From Galerina marginata (taxonomy: Eukaryota > Basidiomycota > Agaricomycetes > Agaricales > Galerinaceae): a stretch of DNA of 64,000 nt. The position numbers and the translations under genes were made by a program. The stretch covers positions 124,001 to 188,000 of the forward strand of contig JAECYW010000023.1 in assembly GCA_023014335.1 (NCBI GenBank), written 5' to 3'. A model generated the notes under the pieces. That model ran no database searches. It saw only the letters and a program-made list of their open reading frames with translations, and was not told where the DNA came from. Every line of letters begins with the position of its first letter. The stretch's first letter is position 1. Shown piece by piece: positions 21,167-33,690 of the stretch.

Positions 21167-23838
21167 TTAGAGGGCTGCATCTTGGGTAAACACTTTTCCG
21201 TGATCAAATGCACTTGCTTGTATTCCATATAACTTTGCATATTCGCCTTTCCTCGACATCAAGTCCTCGTGCGTACCGGTTTCGACGATGGATCCATCTT
21301 TCATGCATCTAAGAGATTCTTTCAGAATATTCACTGAAAATGAAGGTAAATTTAACGCACATAATCTGGTCGGCGTGCTTGGTGAGATGCCCAAATCGAT
21401 GGGTCACAAAAACCATGGTCTTCCCGTCCCGAACTCCAATGAGCTGTTTGAAGAGTTCAAGTTCTCCTGCGGCGTCCAGGGCAGAGCTTGGTTCATCCAC
21501 AGCGACGAACTTAACTTTGCCAGATTTAAAGCGCATAAAGGATCTGGCCCTATGAGTGGTCGTCATATTTTGCGGCAAAATAAGGCGACGGAAGTGTCAA
21601 AACTTACGCTACAACTCGTTGCCGTTCTCCCCCAGAGATATCTATTTTCTTCCGTATTTTCTGCATCTCTTCGTAAAGCGGATGGCTCTTGTCGTTATTG
21701 AGGTTGATGTGGAAGTAGTTAATATACGGATCGAGTATTGTATCCATTCCGTTCTTCAGTTTCTCCATAAATTGCAATGCTCCACCTTCCTTTGCCGCAT
21801 CTGCGATTTGGCTCGCATCCGAGGCGCAATCAGGATAACCCAGGCCGATATTCTCCGCCAGCGTTAAAGGGTATATCAAATTGTCTTGGCTAAGGATTGC
21901 AGTAGCGTGGTGCAAGTCCTCCACACGATAATCCGTGGATGGCAAGCCGTCAATGACCACCTGCCCAGATGTTGGGTCGTAGAGCCTGGAAAGGATACGC
22001 ACGACAGTGGACTTCCCACTACCGTTGGAGCCAACAATAACGACCAACTGTCCCGCTTTGATGTTCAGTGAAATATTTGAAAGCGCATTACCAACCTTTT
22101 GACTCCCGGGGTAGGCGAAAGAGACCTCCCTTGATTAGTGACATTTTTCAGTCCAAAAGAAGAGTGTCGAAGGCAAAATAACTCACTTCAACTGGAACGA
22201 CATTCCCTTCTCGCCATTCCACTCTGCTTTCTCGTCAAATCGTGGATATGGTAAATTGCCGTTTTGCATGGTATTTAGTACCTCGGATGCTGAGTAAACC
22301 TTCCGTATTGCGCTTATGCTGCGCCGGAACTTTTCACTGCTCCGAAAGATCGCCTCCAAGGAGTACCGTAAAGTAATTGAGGACTGCTGAAGGATGGCTA
22401 TTGACGCCACGGAGAATTCGGTCGGGTTTAAAATTACACCTATTGCGCAGTACGTCTAAACAAGATCAATTTTAAAAACTGTCCAGGATCAAGATGTTGC
22501 TTACCATGGGAAGATCTCCTAGGACCTTTGTAAGGATATCAAAGGCAGGCGATTCCCTGCGGCTAAACGAAGTAAAGGGGTGGTCATCCACAAAGTCTCC
22601 AATGTTTTTGTACGTTTTTTCGTATTCTGGAAAAAAAATAGGGGAAGCGATGGTCACGGCATTAGCCCATAAATTTTAACATGACGGTTAAAAGCTTAAG
22701 CTTACCGTTGATGATCCACCCACTCAAATTCCCGCCAATAATATCTTGCCGGTAGCCCCCAGAGGAGAGAGCCTTCAGCGCTTTCAACCTTCTGTGATCA
22801 GCGTTATCAACATAAGCGAAGCAAGCTGTGATTCCTTCAGCCTCGGTCACGACGAAGACGAGTCAAATCCAATACCTTTGTTCCACAATTTGCGCGAGAA
22901 CATGGTGGAAATAATGGGCTTACAAACGCAGAGGAAAGCAAAAACGGGACCTCCGGACATTCGAGATAAATTCGCGATGAGAACCATTTGACTTGATGCA
23001 GTCAGAACATCAGTCAGAAAATCGATAATCTGGTCCAACGCTTCCCATGCCTCAGTTGAGCTGACTTCTTGGGTGCTTCCAACCTCTGTAAAGCCACGCA
23101 GCAACTATTGGTGAAGACTCAGCGCTGATGAGACTTCGCTCGTACCTTGGGAAGTTGGAAGATCAATGCGTAGTCGGGCTAAACGAGGCATAGACCGTGA
23201 GCAACCCGACAATGAGCAGATTGGTCCCATAGAATCACCTTTAATGAGGTGCACGTCGAAGTGACGGGTGACTTTACTCTGTAGTGTCGAAAGGGTAACC
23301 TCTCTGCAGATACGAATATGAATGAACGGAGAATACGCTTAGCCGACGATTGCACTAACCCATGCCACGCAAGATATGCGACGAGGATAGAACACAAAAG
23401 TCTCTGCATTGTCGCCCATAAGATGCTGAAGGTATCAACTTTTCCAGTTAATATCCCGAACTCGACCTAGACGCCAGTCTGATTAAGTATAAATATTGGA
23501 TTCAAATAAGAGAGAACTACCATTCGTAGAAGTGAACTAGACAGATGCATAAGAATAGCATCTCCTACGCCACTCCAAATCCGACAAAGCAAGAAGAACA
23601 TGAACAAACGAGGAGAGAGGCTGTAGACGTCCTGGAAAAGTCGACGGAACAATGGGTAGGCTGCCTTGATTTCCTCCAAATGTCGTCCGTAGAAGAAGTT
23701 TCTGGTTTTACCAACCTTGACGTTCCAAAAACCCAGTCGATAATCCTCGATGACGATGTCGGGATTGACAGGAGGTTTTTTGTCGTCCGATAGACTATTA
23801 GCCATGGCTAATAAAGGGGAAGAGGAGAATCTGGGCAC
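21167..23838 (-). CDS. ABC half-transporter (ABCB-like), copy 1
   Basis: This multi-exon minus-strand gene encodes one membrane domain followed by one nucleotide-binding domain. The first exon starts at the ATG at 23838, or at the in-frame ATG at 23805, which fits the paralog better. It contains YPLFRRLFQDVYSLSPRLF leading into the first helices. In the ATPase domain I see Walker A GSNGSGKST (about 22032-22006), Q-loop TAILSQDNLIYPLTLAENI, signature DISGGERQRVV, Walker B VKFVAVDEPSSALD with its catalytic Glu, and H-loop VTHRFGHL. The last exon is 21308-21167. The stretch between Q-loop and signature is long, with a charged insert ending HPLYEEMQKIRKK. The signature has ISGGE in place of LSGGQ. 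The substrate is unknown. It lies head-to-tail with a close paralog at 24772-27439. I did not resolve every membrane-domain intron. Confidence 0.88.
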
Positions 23839-24771
23839 AAGGTATTCCGTTTTCTGCCTGGATTTACGCTACTTATATCTTGGTGTGCCCACAGCCACCT
23901 GGAATATAAGGGTTGTATAGAAGATTAAGCGGCCAATCAATGTCAGAATCCGTCAAGGCGCTGATAAGAGTCGCCTTGTTGATTCGTGCCAAAATACCAA
24001 TCGATTGTGGGCACCCTGTGATCAAAATAGATGTGGGCGGCAATTTTAAATCTCGAGGTGCGAGCTTTCGACTCAGATTGGTACTCGAGTATCAGCCGGA
24101 GATATGTAGCGAGTGCTGTGCCCTGCGACAATCTGCAAGGTCTAGTTTTTCCTGCCGCTGGGTGGTTGAGTCAAGAGCCAAGACTTGACAAATACGAAAA
24201 TAGGAGGTTGCCGTTATCATGGTTATGTAATTCATGATCGAGATCTGGGGTCGATCTATAGTTTGGGCGCTTGTGGCTGAGTCAGACTCCTCTCCATTTT
24301 TTGAGGGTTCTCAACGCTGATAACAACGTGAGGACGATTTCCATTGGCCAATATCCGACGTCGGAGCATTTGGCCTACTTTTTTGCACCTCCCGAGTTAT
24401 AGTGGGAGGACAGAAAAATCTACTATTCGATTGTTCACTTAGATTGAAGCCGTCTGACAAATACCACCGTAATCTCCAGCCAGTTCTGTTCTAACTATCG
24501 GGCGTCCAATTAAGTAGTCAACATGTTATCCCTGTAGAAGCTGTGTTTCCGACTAGCACGTACTTCGTGTACAAGCTGAAAGGGTCTTTATCGGACTTAT
24601 ATGGTAGATTTTACTTTTCCTCGGTCTCCTCGTGCGTGGAGTGTCCGTGATGGTAGGGTGAAGGGATATCAACTATCGGCGGCCAGAGTATAACGATAAT
24701 GACTCCTACAAACGACTTTCGACACTGGCTTCGTCTACTTTATTACTATATAACAGAAACCAGCTAGCCCT
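23839..24771. other. Spacer between the two ABC genes
   Basis: About 930 bp holding the promoter of ABC copy 1 and the 3' flank of copy 2. The frames here are short and unsupported. No repeat or RNA gene was recognised. Confidence 0.5.
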
Positions 24772-27439
24772 CTACGGATTGGAAAATGCACGAGCCTGAA
24801 TTTCATACAAGTTCGCATATTCACCCTTCATCGCCATGAGTTCTGCATGAGAACCCCTCTCGACAATGGAGCCGTCTTTCATGCACCTATAATCGGCCGC
24901 CAAGTGAGAAAAATAAAACATAAAAGGGGATGGGAGATACCCACAGAATCAGATTTGCATGCCTCGTCAGGTGTCCGAATCGGTGAGTCACAAAGACCAT
25001 TGTCTTCCCTTCCCGAACGGCTAATAAATTCTCAAAGAGTTTGAGCTCCGCTTCTGCGTCTAGCGCTGAGCTGGGTTCGTCCACAGCCACAAATTTGACT
25101 TTTCCTGAATTAAATCTCATGAACGTGCGAGCGCTGAAACAAGGCGCTATTAGAGTGAAAAAAAAAATTGTCAACCCAGGTTTGAAACTCACGCTACGAC
25201 TCGCTGCGTCTCGCCGCCTGAGATATCGATCTTCTTCCGCAACTTCTCCATCTCTTGATACAGGGGATGCGTCTTATTCCCGTACAAGTTGACCTGGAAA
25301 ACGTCGACAACGGGGTCCAGCACGGTCTCCTTCCCATCTTTTAGCTTATTGATGACCTCCAGCGCGCCGCCTTTCTCTGCGGCCTCGGTCACCATTTCGT
25401 CGTCCAACACACGTTCTGGGTATCCCAAGCCGATGTTCTCCGCAAGAGAGAGCGGGTATATGGTATTGTCCTGGCTAAGCAGCGCCGTTGCTTCGTGCAG
25501 GTCGTCTATCCGGTAGTCGGCTGAGGGAAGTCCATCAATTAGAACTTGGCCAGAGGTTGGGTCGTACAGCCTCGAAAGGATACGAATGAGGGTCGATTTT
25601 CCGCTTCCGTTCGCGCCGACGATGACGACTACCTGACCAGGGTCGACATTGAGGGTTATTTCCTTGAGAGAGGGAGAGGTCGCTTGGCTACCAGGGTAGG
25701 AGAAGGAGACCGCGCTGAGAAGCCCGAATTTAGATGAAGTAGTCGGACAGGATCGTTAATTAGTACTCACTTCAATTTAAAGCCCATTCCTTTAGATCCG
25801 TTCGTACTGTCAGACTTTTCGTCGATGCGAGGATACGAAGTATCTCCAACGGTCATCGAATTTATGACCGCGGTCGATGCATAAATAGTTTTCACTGCAG
25901 CAACACTTTTTCTAAATTGCTGGCTGGCGTACAGGGCCATCGATACTGATTGTCGGAGAGTTGAGGAGGATTGCTGGAGGATGGCAATAGAGGCGACAGA
26001 GAATTTGGTGGGTTCCATTATTGCATTGAGAGCACAAAACACCTGGAATTGTCGTTTAGAAAGAGGACGATGCGTGACCAAAACGCGCTTACCATTGGTA
26101 AATCTCCGAGCACTTTCGTGACGACCGAGAAAAAAGGTGACTCCGTTGTGTTATATTGCTGGTATGGATGACTGTCCGATATATGGCCGAGGCTTTGATG
26201 TTCCTGTTGGAATTCTGGAGGAGTATTGAGGTTTACGAAAGGGACGGATATAGAAAATGCCAGTTACCTTTCGTAATCCATTGGCTCAAGCCTCCGCTTA
26301 TGATGTCTTGCCTGAAAGTCCCGCCAGCCAGTTTTTGAAGAGCTTTCACTTTTTGGTAATGTTTATTGTTCACGAAGCCAAAACAAACTAAGGATTATCA
26401 TCGAAAACAAAAACAGTCAGCTGAATGACAAACGAGGGATATGATCGCATTTTACCTTTGTCCCACAACGATCTGCCGAAGACTACACTGAAAATGGGTT
26501 GGCTTACGCACACAAGCGCGAATAACGGTCCACCCGTAGAGCGAGAAAGTGTTGTAATTAAGATGATTTGACTGACAGTTCGCAAGAGATCGGTTTGGAA
26601 TGAGAGAATACGCTCCAAGGCCGACCATGCCTGGCGCCCGGAAGCTTCTTGTTTACTACCGGCCTCTAGAATTGAAGCGTCAGTGTGCAATTATTTCCTG
26701 ACATTTTACGTGTAACTGACCTTGGGACGTGGGGAGATCAACGCGAAGATTGGCTAAAGGAATTCATGATCAATAATAAAATGATTTCTTGTAATTAGGA
26801 CTGACCATTCATGAGGACGAGGTCGAAGTGGCGAGTAACATGACTTCTAAGGAGGTCATGGACTTTTTCCCTAAAAAATATTTCCCGCTAAGGATTCCTT
26901 TACAATTGACAGACTGAGGCGCCTACGTACCCATACCAATTCAGATATGAAACGAAGACAGTGCAAGCCAGGCGAGAAAACACGGCGTTAATGATCTTCT
27001 TTGAGTCGGGTTTTCCAAGGATCACGCCAGTCTCTACCTATGGGGGGAAAAACGATCAATAACACAGAATCATAACGGACGGTGAAGATCTTACTGTTCG
27101 TAAGAGTTGATTCGATAGATGCATCAGTAACGAATCCTCGACGCCCTGCCAGATTAGACAGAAGATATATATGGTAAAAAGTCCTGGCGCGACGCTGAAA
27201 ATTTCCGTCGTAAGCCTTCGAAAGAGTGGCAAGGCCGATTTGAGGTCATCCCAGTACTTCCTAGGATCCAAGGAGTCGCCTGCGGTGAATTTGAGATACC
27301 ACACTCCTAGTTGGAGCTCTTCAATCGCGACTTTCTCCGCTTCACTCGTCGAGGTCGGTTTCTTCTCGTTTTCTGGGGACATGGGGGTAAGGAACAAACC
27401 CCACAAAATGTGATGCAACGAGGCAAATTTGCGAGTCAT
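24772..27439 (-). CDS. ABC half-transporter (ABCB-like), copy 2
   Basis: A paralog of the neighbouring gene with the same architecture and splice layout. The first exon begins at the ATG at 27439, or at 27382 (MSPENEKK), which aligns with the internal Met of copy 1. Conserved pieces include ALPLFRRLTTEIFSVAPGLF, Walker A GANGSGKST, Q-loop LLSQDNTIYPLSLAENIGLG, signature DISGGETQRVV, Walker B VKFVAVDEPSSALD and H-loop VTHRFGHLTRHA. The last exon ends with NLYEIQARAFSNP and TAG at 24774-24772. Catalytic residues look intact. The signature again deviates from LSGGQ (ISGGET here, ISGGER in copy 1), so the deviation is a family trait rather than decay. The two genes are a tandem duplication old enough for clear divergence. 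The product is probably a homodimer or a heterodimer of the two half-transporters. Confidence 0.88.
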
Positions 27440-27783
27440 TTTATACTCCAGTATTCAAGCTCAGAGAGATGATCCGCCGACTGCATAGCTTTGCAGATGA
27501 GTCAGGTAAGAATGGGGATCCGGGGGATCCAAGTACAGGCAAGATAGACGCAGCAGCGCGTCTAAAATACATGCTGCGCGCGGTAAAGAAGTTCTGCTCA
27601 TCGGAGTCATCAATGATGAGAGCAGGACGCGTAGGCACGTGGATTGGCCGGAGAGAACGGAAGAGCGGAGATAAAGTTAGATTCGAACCCAGACGAGCGG
27701 TTCCCACACTCGTGTCACTCATTTGCATTTTGACCCCAAACCTCCATCATCTCACCGACTCATTTTTCGACGATTAACGCCCG
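27440..27783. promoter_or_regulatory. Divergent promoter, ABC copy 2 / BuGZ-like gene
   Basis: A 344-bp stretch separates the start of the minus-strand ABC gene from the plus-strand zinc-finger gene. It must therefore hold both 5' UTRs and any shared promoter. No clear TATA box was seen. A short ggggatccgggggatcc duplication lies at about 27512-27530. Confidence 0.55.
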
Positions 27784-29288
27784 ATGGCCAAGAAGAAGAA
27801 TAAACAGGTATATTTTATCTATATACTTCCTAAAATTTGTCTTTATCTTTGTTAGATCATCCGTCCTTGGTGCTGGTACTGTGAGCGCGAGTTCGAGGAT
27901 GAGAAAGGTGCGTATTATGACTCATCAGAAGTCAGTATGGCATTGCTGAGTTTTATCTAGTTTTAATGCAGCACCAAAAGGCCAAGCACTTCAAGTGTAA
28001 TATGTGCCCACGAAGACTCAATACTGCAGGCGGGTTGGCTGTCCATATCCAACAAGTTCATAAACTGGAACCAGAAAAGTACGTTTCCACATAAACCACT
28101 TTTGCGCCGATAAGAAGCTTACTTTTTTTCTTCTAGTCTACCGCGCATCGAAAATGCTTTGCCAGGTCGTGATGGATATGAAGTGGAAATTTTCGGCATG
28201 GAAGGAATACCTGCTCCTGACGTCGCTGATTACAAACGGCGGAAGGAAATTGAATTGGGTCTTTCGGCAGGATCTATTTCTCAACCACCACCGAAGAGGG
28301 CCAAGGTCGAAAATCGAGCTCTATCGGAGGACGAACTCCGTCGTCAGCTCGCAGAACATAAAGCACTGATGGGAATCGGGGCTCCAGAGGCTTCGACAGC
28401 GGTAGAGTCGAGCTCGGGTGCCGTGTATGGTGCACCACAGACTTACGCTACGCCGCCTCTTCCTACACCTTCCCCTATGGCGCCGATGCCCCCTCCACCT
28501 GGTATGTTCCCTCCTGGAATTCCGCCGCCAGGCGCCTTCCCAGGTGGACCGCCGCCCTTCCCTCCTTTCATGCCCGGCTTTCCACCCGGGTAAGTAATGA
28601 AATTTCACTTCATCTTAAAAAGGCGCAACTGACCATTAATATTTTAGCCCTCCTCCGCCTGGTTTTCCGATGCCACCTGGCTTCCCTCATGGTGCCCCTC
28701 CCTTTCCACCAGGACCTATGGGCCGTCCGCCTTTCCCCCCTCCACCTTTTATGCCACCTCCTGGAATGGCGCCTCCTGGAATGGCGCCTCCTGGATTGGC
28801 GCCTCCTGGCCCTGGTCCTGGTGCTTTCTCTCCGCCTAACCCACTTCCTCCTCCTCAGTTTGTTCCCGCTCAGGCACCGCATAACCCAGGACCGCCGCCT
28901 GCGGCTCATCCGCCAGGCCAACCACCCCATGGTTACCCGCCGCAACCGTCTTCTCAGGCTTCATCGCAGCAACCACAGCGACCAGAACCGCCTCGCGTTG
29001 AAGAACGTGTACGTCAGGCTGTACTTACTCTTCCGAATGGTGCCGTCTCCCAGACGAACCCTGAGTTCAAGAAAGCGACAGATTTGAAAGTCAAGGACCC
29101 AAACTTCTCTCCCGTAAGTTCTCACTCTTAAAAATATTTTCCGTCAATTTCTCATTTGCGTTCATGTGTAGGACGAACACCGAGCTATTCATGCTAAATA
29201 CTTCTGTGCAAAATTGGCTGAGAATCCGTCTGGTCACCAAGACGAGTCACGTGGAAAAAAGCGTGCTCGGGCAGAGGACTTTTTGTAG
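27784..29288 (+). CDS. BuGZ/ZNF207-like C2H2 zinc-finger protein
   Basis: Six exons join in phase: 27784-27807, 27856-27907, 27961-28078, 28137-28589, 28648-29113 and 29172-29288, giving 409 residues. The N-terminus has the two C2H2 fingers of the family: [20 protein letters not shown] with the KHFKC link, then CNMCPRRL to VHIQQVHK. The following segment [20 protein letters not shown] and AVDYKRRK-like region are also conserved with ZNF207 relatives. Most of the rest is a Pro/Gly/Met-rich, disordered region including [18 protein letters not shown], and the C-terminus is basic ([12 protein letters not shown]). In animals BuGZ binds microtubules and Bub3 and phase-separates at the spindle; in fungi the role is less clear, possibly in splicing or mitosis. 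I saw no obvious GLEBS motif, so Bub3 binding is not claimed. Confidence 0.85.
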
Positions 29289-31533
29289 CCGAACGATGTT
29301 TGTTTTCTTAAATCTGTCCTGCCCTGCAGCCGTACTGATTGCATAATCAAGAAACACCTCAGTCGGAGAACGAGTTGATGATGAAGACAGATGTCGTCTA
29401 TCAGTCCGTCCTATCTATCATCCAACCCCCTTTGCTCATTTCTGTTGCTTATTATCGTTCTCTCTCTTTGAGCTTTGAGCCGTAATATCGTTATGGTACT
29501 GCGAAATAGCAAGACGCTCCAATCCAAGATCATTGGTATGCCGCTCTGCCTTTTCTTTTCCCTTTTTATTATTTTTCCTTCTCGTTTGCCTCGTTCGAAC
29601 TCGCCGTACTTAGGTTCGTGTATCTCTTTGCCACTCTTGAGTGTCTGGCTTTGTATGCTTTGACGGTCGGTCGTTTTTCTCTGAATTCTATGCCGTTTGT
29701 ACACGACCACAGCCTAGTGTCTGGAAGGTCGGTGCTTTACAAGTGTGATGGCCTACTAAGTCTGTACAGAAAACCCGTACTCTTCACTGCGATTTCGTAC
29801 TTATCGTGGATGGACATGTCGGACAACGACACTGGAAGAATGAATGGAAATTCAGTCCGTGCAATCTGCTTCTAACTGACGATTGCTTTCATTCATTTGC
29901 ATTCCCGTCTTGTAGAGCATCAAGTCGATTATACTTTCCGTTGAGGTGTGATTGTCCCTCATCAAAGCCAGGAACACCACAAGTCCTCAATGCTGTCGGT
30001 GTGTGCCTTTTGAGTCTCCTTTTCGCCCTTTGCGCCCTATGCGATAGATCTTTCAATGTGGTCCTATGTCTTGTGTATATAACATGAATGTTCTCAGAAT
30101 AATTTCTCATTGTCAAACCGCGATCAAAATTAGTTTGCGACCAACAACCGACTGCCTTGGGGCCAAGATTGTTCTCACAGTACGACAGAGTCAAAGGATA
30201 AAGTCAAGGAACGGTTGTACAAACTTCAAAGTCCCAGCAACGACCTGCTTATCATTCGCTCTCCGGGCATCAAGTTGCGAATATCTCTCCCGCTCATTCT
30301 GAATCTGCATCTCAGATCTCGGCACTTTGCTGTGGAGACGGAAGAATATGGACCTGGCTATGATCTTCGCTGCAATGGATATCCCTCCACCAATTATGCA
30401 AGGCGCCGGCCACACCTTCACCTTCAAGATACCGGCACAGGATGTCATATCCCGTGAGATAACGACGTAATCGTTTCATTTTGCCCAAATTTTGCCGTTT
30501 TTCTGTCGGTACGCGGCGTACGCCCACGAGGATTATAAATGGGTCATACGCCACACTTTCTTCTCGTCGCTGGCCGTCCTATCGTTTGAGAAGCTCAGCC
30601 GCCTTCGACGACTAATTCCTCGAGCTTCAAGTTCAGAACTTGAACGCTGAACCCCTCCCAATGAAGGTTCCCTGTTCGAAGGATCCTTATATGTCATGTT
30701 CTTTTATGAAGCGAGGTCTGCCTCCGCCAATTCATTGGTGCATATGCACCCTCGCTTCTTAGGTGATCCAGGTCGTCCAACACCTGCTGAGAATTTGTGC
30801 ATTCACGGCACCGACATGGTTGCCGGACATATTTCCTCAAGCACATCTCCGCAGCCCGTCAATAGCCGTCAGTCGACTAAATGTATTAATCATCCTTCAC
30901 AGCGAATGAGCTTTGATAGTGGCACTTAGAGAGATTAGATTGGATGACAAGATTGTGCCGATGTTATATGTCCTGTTTCTGTACGATTCTTTTCGTCTCT
31001 CAAGAGACGTTCAGGCTGCCTTCATTCGGCATAATACCTACATTGAATGACACTTCTAATTCCTATTTCACCCCGAGGAATGACGTGATGGCGTGCACAT
31101 TTCTCCGCCTGCATTTCTATTGCTTTCCCTTGAAACCGAATTGGCCATGAAGGACTTAAAACTAAGCTGTGTTGCCTAAAGGGTCGGATCTCAGCAGAGA
31201 AGGTTTATTCCGGCTAAGTGCCTGAATAAGTCGAACATGCTAAAACATGATACTGCTGATCGCGATAAATACTCGTTCATTTGCGCGAGTTTATGCGCCT
31301 GTCTTGCGTTGAAGTTGCACCGCCAAAGGCGTCTCATTGCTTGGTAACTAGACGCTATTCGTTACCCTTCTCTCGTCGGTCAGTCGTTAATGTCGTATGC
31401 ATGACTCGAACGTGAGCGGCATATGAGAAACCCAGGTTCCACTACGCCGGCGAGAATAAATTATCTTTGCTTTTGCCTGGTACCATTGACATGTTGAGAG
31501 ACGGTTGAGATCCTATATGCGACTGAAAGAGGA
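29289..31533. other. Gene-poor 2.2 kb stretch
   Basis: This follows the BuGZ-like stop and includes its 3' UTR. Frames of up to about 100 residues exist on both strands (for example minus 30191-30448), but none shows a domain or a phase-keeping splice chain. I recognise nothing here. Confidence 0.4.
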
Positions 31534-33387
31534 TCAGCTTGAGTTCAAGGTGCCCGTCCCAGAAAGCAGAGTCTGCAATCTTACCTCTGGTCCGCGATAG
31601 ACGATGGGGCTGGCCACTGTGTCTCTGAGCGCAGAAAGATTCAATGATGGTGCATCGTCATCAAGGTACCCTTTGCTCCGGAGTGACTCCCGTGCATTGA
31701 GATTCGCTAGAAGGCAGTTTGCATACACTGCATCACAAAAGTTGACCGGTGGGTGAGGAATATTAAATGGAAGTGAGCAAGAAGCTCACCTTTACTGAAT
31801 ATGAAATTGGTCGCAAGGAATATCATGGTTTCTGGAAAGGCAAAAAACTGGCGATCTTGGGGTTTATATCCTGAAATACATGATTTGCCGATTGCTCACC
31901 ATGACAAGGTTTACAACGGACAAGACACTTGACGCTAAGCCGGTGTTAATAGCAAATATAATGACACGTCGGACAACCCTTCTCAGACTGCGCAATGGCC
32001 AAAGAGTCAGTGAAGAAAATCCGGATGTGAAAACGGATGAGTAGAAAAGAAAACTCACTCCCTCCCTGTAGCTCTTTGTTTGACAAGATAGATACACAAA
32101 ATACTGGCAATCAGGGTGTCTAGTAAGACTAAGAGAACCGTGCCTGCGAGCGCTAGTGGCTGGAATAAAAATCGGAGGGTCTCCTTGACAGTACAAGAAG
32201 TCGGATTTACCTTCATGGACGCTTTCTCTGACCAATAAGTGAACTGGAATCTGTAAGATTTTGTATTAATGCAAGAACCGCGATCTCTTATAACTGGCAC
32301 AAACGCACGACATGACTGTCGCAGCTAATGCGGCAAGATTGTAAGAGAGGACATATATCCCCAGCGACGCAGAACTCACCGACCGCAACTCCTGCAAAAG
32401 CCTGAATAAAAAGATCTCGAATTTAACGAAGAACCTACCAAATAATGAACACGTTAAGATCCCTAAAACTATCGCAAGGAACGTATTTTTATTGCAAACT
32501 GAAGATTTCAGTTATGACGTCTGGGTAGACAATGTTGGATTCATACCTCTCCAAACTCGTGCTCCGAGGTAGCTATTTTTTGCTCACATCGTTAGAACTG
32601 TTGAGAAAGATGTAGAGAAAATACCCACGTATGAGTGAGGAATCCAATACACCCCTGATAGCATACCATTTTTAGAGCTTTCGAACTGATAGAGAGCAGG
32701 ATAATATTCACCATGATTAACGGATCTAGCTGGTAAATGGAAAGCGATTAACGTAACATTGCAAACTGAATAGGACTGCGACCAACGTCGAGAGACCTGA
32801 CGCTCTCAATTAGCTATCAAAAAGGCCTGCTATTAAACCAAGTTTACCGGTTGACCTTCAAAAGCTCCTTTCGTTGATGCATATCGGTTACAACTTGGGT
32901 TAAGGACAGCTTGACCGATAGTTTGCCGAGCTTTGATGAAGCTACTCACGATATGTATATACTCCATTGCAAACAAGCACAAGTGAAGTCGTATCGAGGA
33001 GCCTATGATGAAAGCCCTGCTTGTCAGGCGATCGGTTGACGGAGAGTACCACACTTACCATGTTACAATAGCCTTTATACAATTTTTTTGGTATGAGCGG
33101 CAGAACGGATGATGTCTGAGGCAGAGTCTCCTACCAGGATCTTCAGTCGACGCTCATCATTTGGGTAATTGTTGAAGTATATGTAGCTGGAGGAGACCCA
33201 AGTTTATTGACCGGTTGTTTCATGGATGATGCATACGTACAGCTGAAGTGTCGTTATACCATAAAGACTGCAGCAACATTAGCACAATGGGATAAAAATT
33301 AAGTACTAAGACGCACATCGAGGCTAAAATCATGCCGATGAGGGCAGCTCCCCAAGTGTTATCCAGGGTAGGGCTCGAGGAGACCAT
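31534..33387 (-). CDS. DUF6534 family seven-helix membrane protein
   Basis: A minus-strand gene broken into many short exons, recognised by its conserved pieces. From the ATG at 33387 the first exon reads SSPTLDNTWGAALIGMILAS. After an intron comes LYGITTLQ, then YIYFNNYPNDERRLKIL, then LLDTTSLVLVCNGVYTY. Later exons give QFTYWSEKASMK, VLLVLLDTLIASILCIYLVK, VVRRVIIFAINTGLASSVLS, ATNFIFSK and finally YANCLLANLNARESLR with a short polar tail to the stop at 31534-31536. The order and the closing NxLLAxLNAR motif are typical of DUF6534 proteins, which are widespread in agaricomycetes and have no known function. Seven helices are expected. Not every exon edge between 32300 and 32830 was resolved, so the product could contain a damaged exon. 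Confidence 0.8.
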
Positions 33388-33446
33388 GCTTGGCAAGAAC
33401 GGGAAACCAAAGGAGGCCCCTATCCCTAACGTCCGTCCAGAGGGCT

Positions 33447-33690
33447 CTTGAAGGACTCAGCGTATTGTCGAAGGGCCGAAGCGAGGGAAGGGGAGATAGC
33501 ACCCGTCACGGTGTTAATCTTGTCCTCTGGTCGGAAGCGAAAGACATGTTGGAGTAGTTCGTCCCAAGATATAGCGGAAGCGTGTTGGAATCCTCTCCGA
33601 CAACGTGCGGCTTTTGAAACTACAATATCGTATGTCCTACGTACGTTCGCACTTTCCCGAGATTTCGATTTTGCTTCGTAAAATTGAACC
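33447..33690 (-). other. Open minus-strand exon-like fragment
   Basis: Reading the minus strand from an acceptor-like ctatatcacacag gives an open stretch of about 80 codons, including FQHASAISWDELLQHVF and TVTGAISPSLASALRQYAES, closing with a stop near 33447. It has no ATG and no partner exon that I can identify upstream. It might be the last exon of a degraded gene. It lies only about 60 bp upstream of the DUF6534 start. Confidence 0.25.

Noticed and set aside
27675..27705. TTCGAAcc sequence resembling a tRNA T-arm
   Set aside because: The flanking bases do not form the T-stem or an acceptor stem and no anticodon arm is present.
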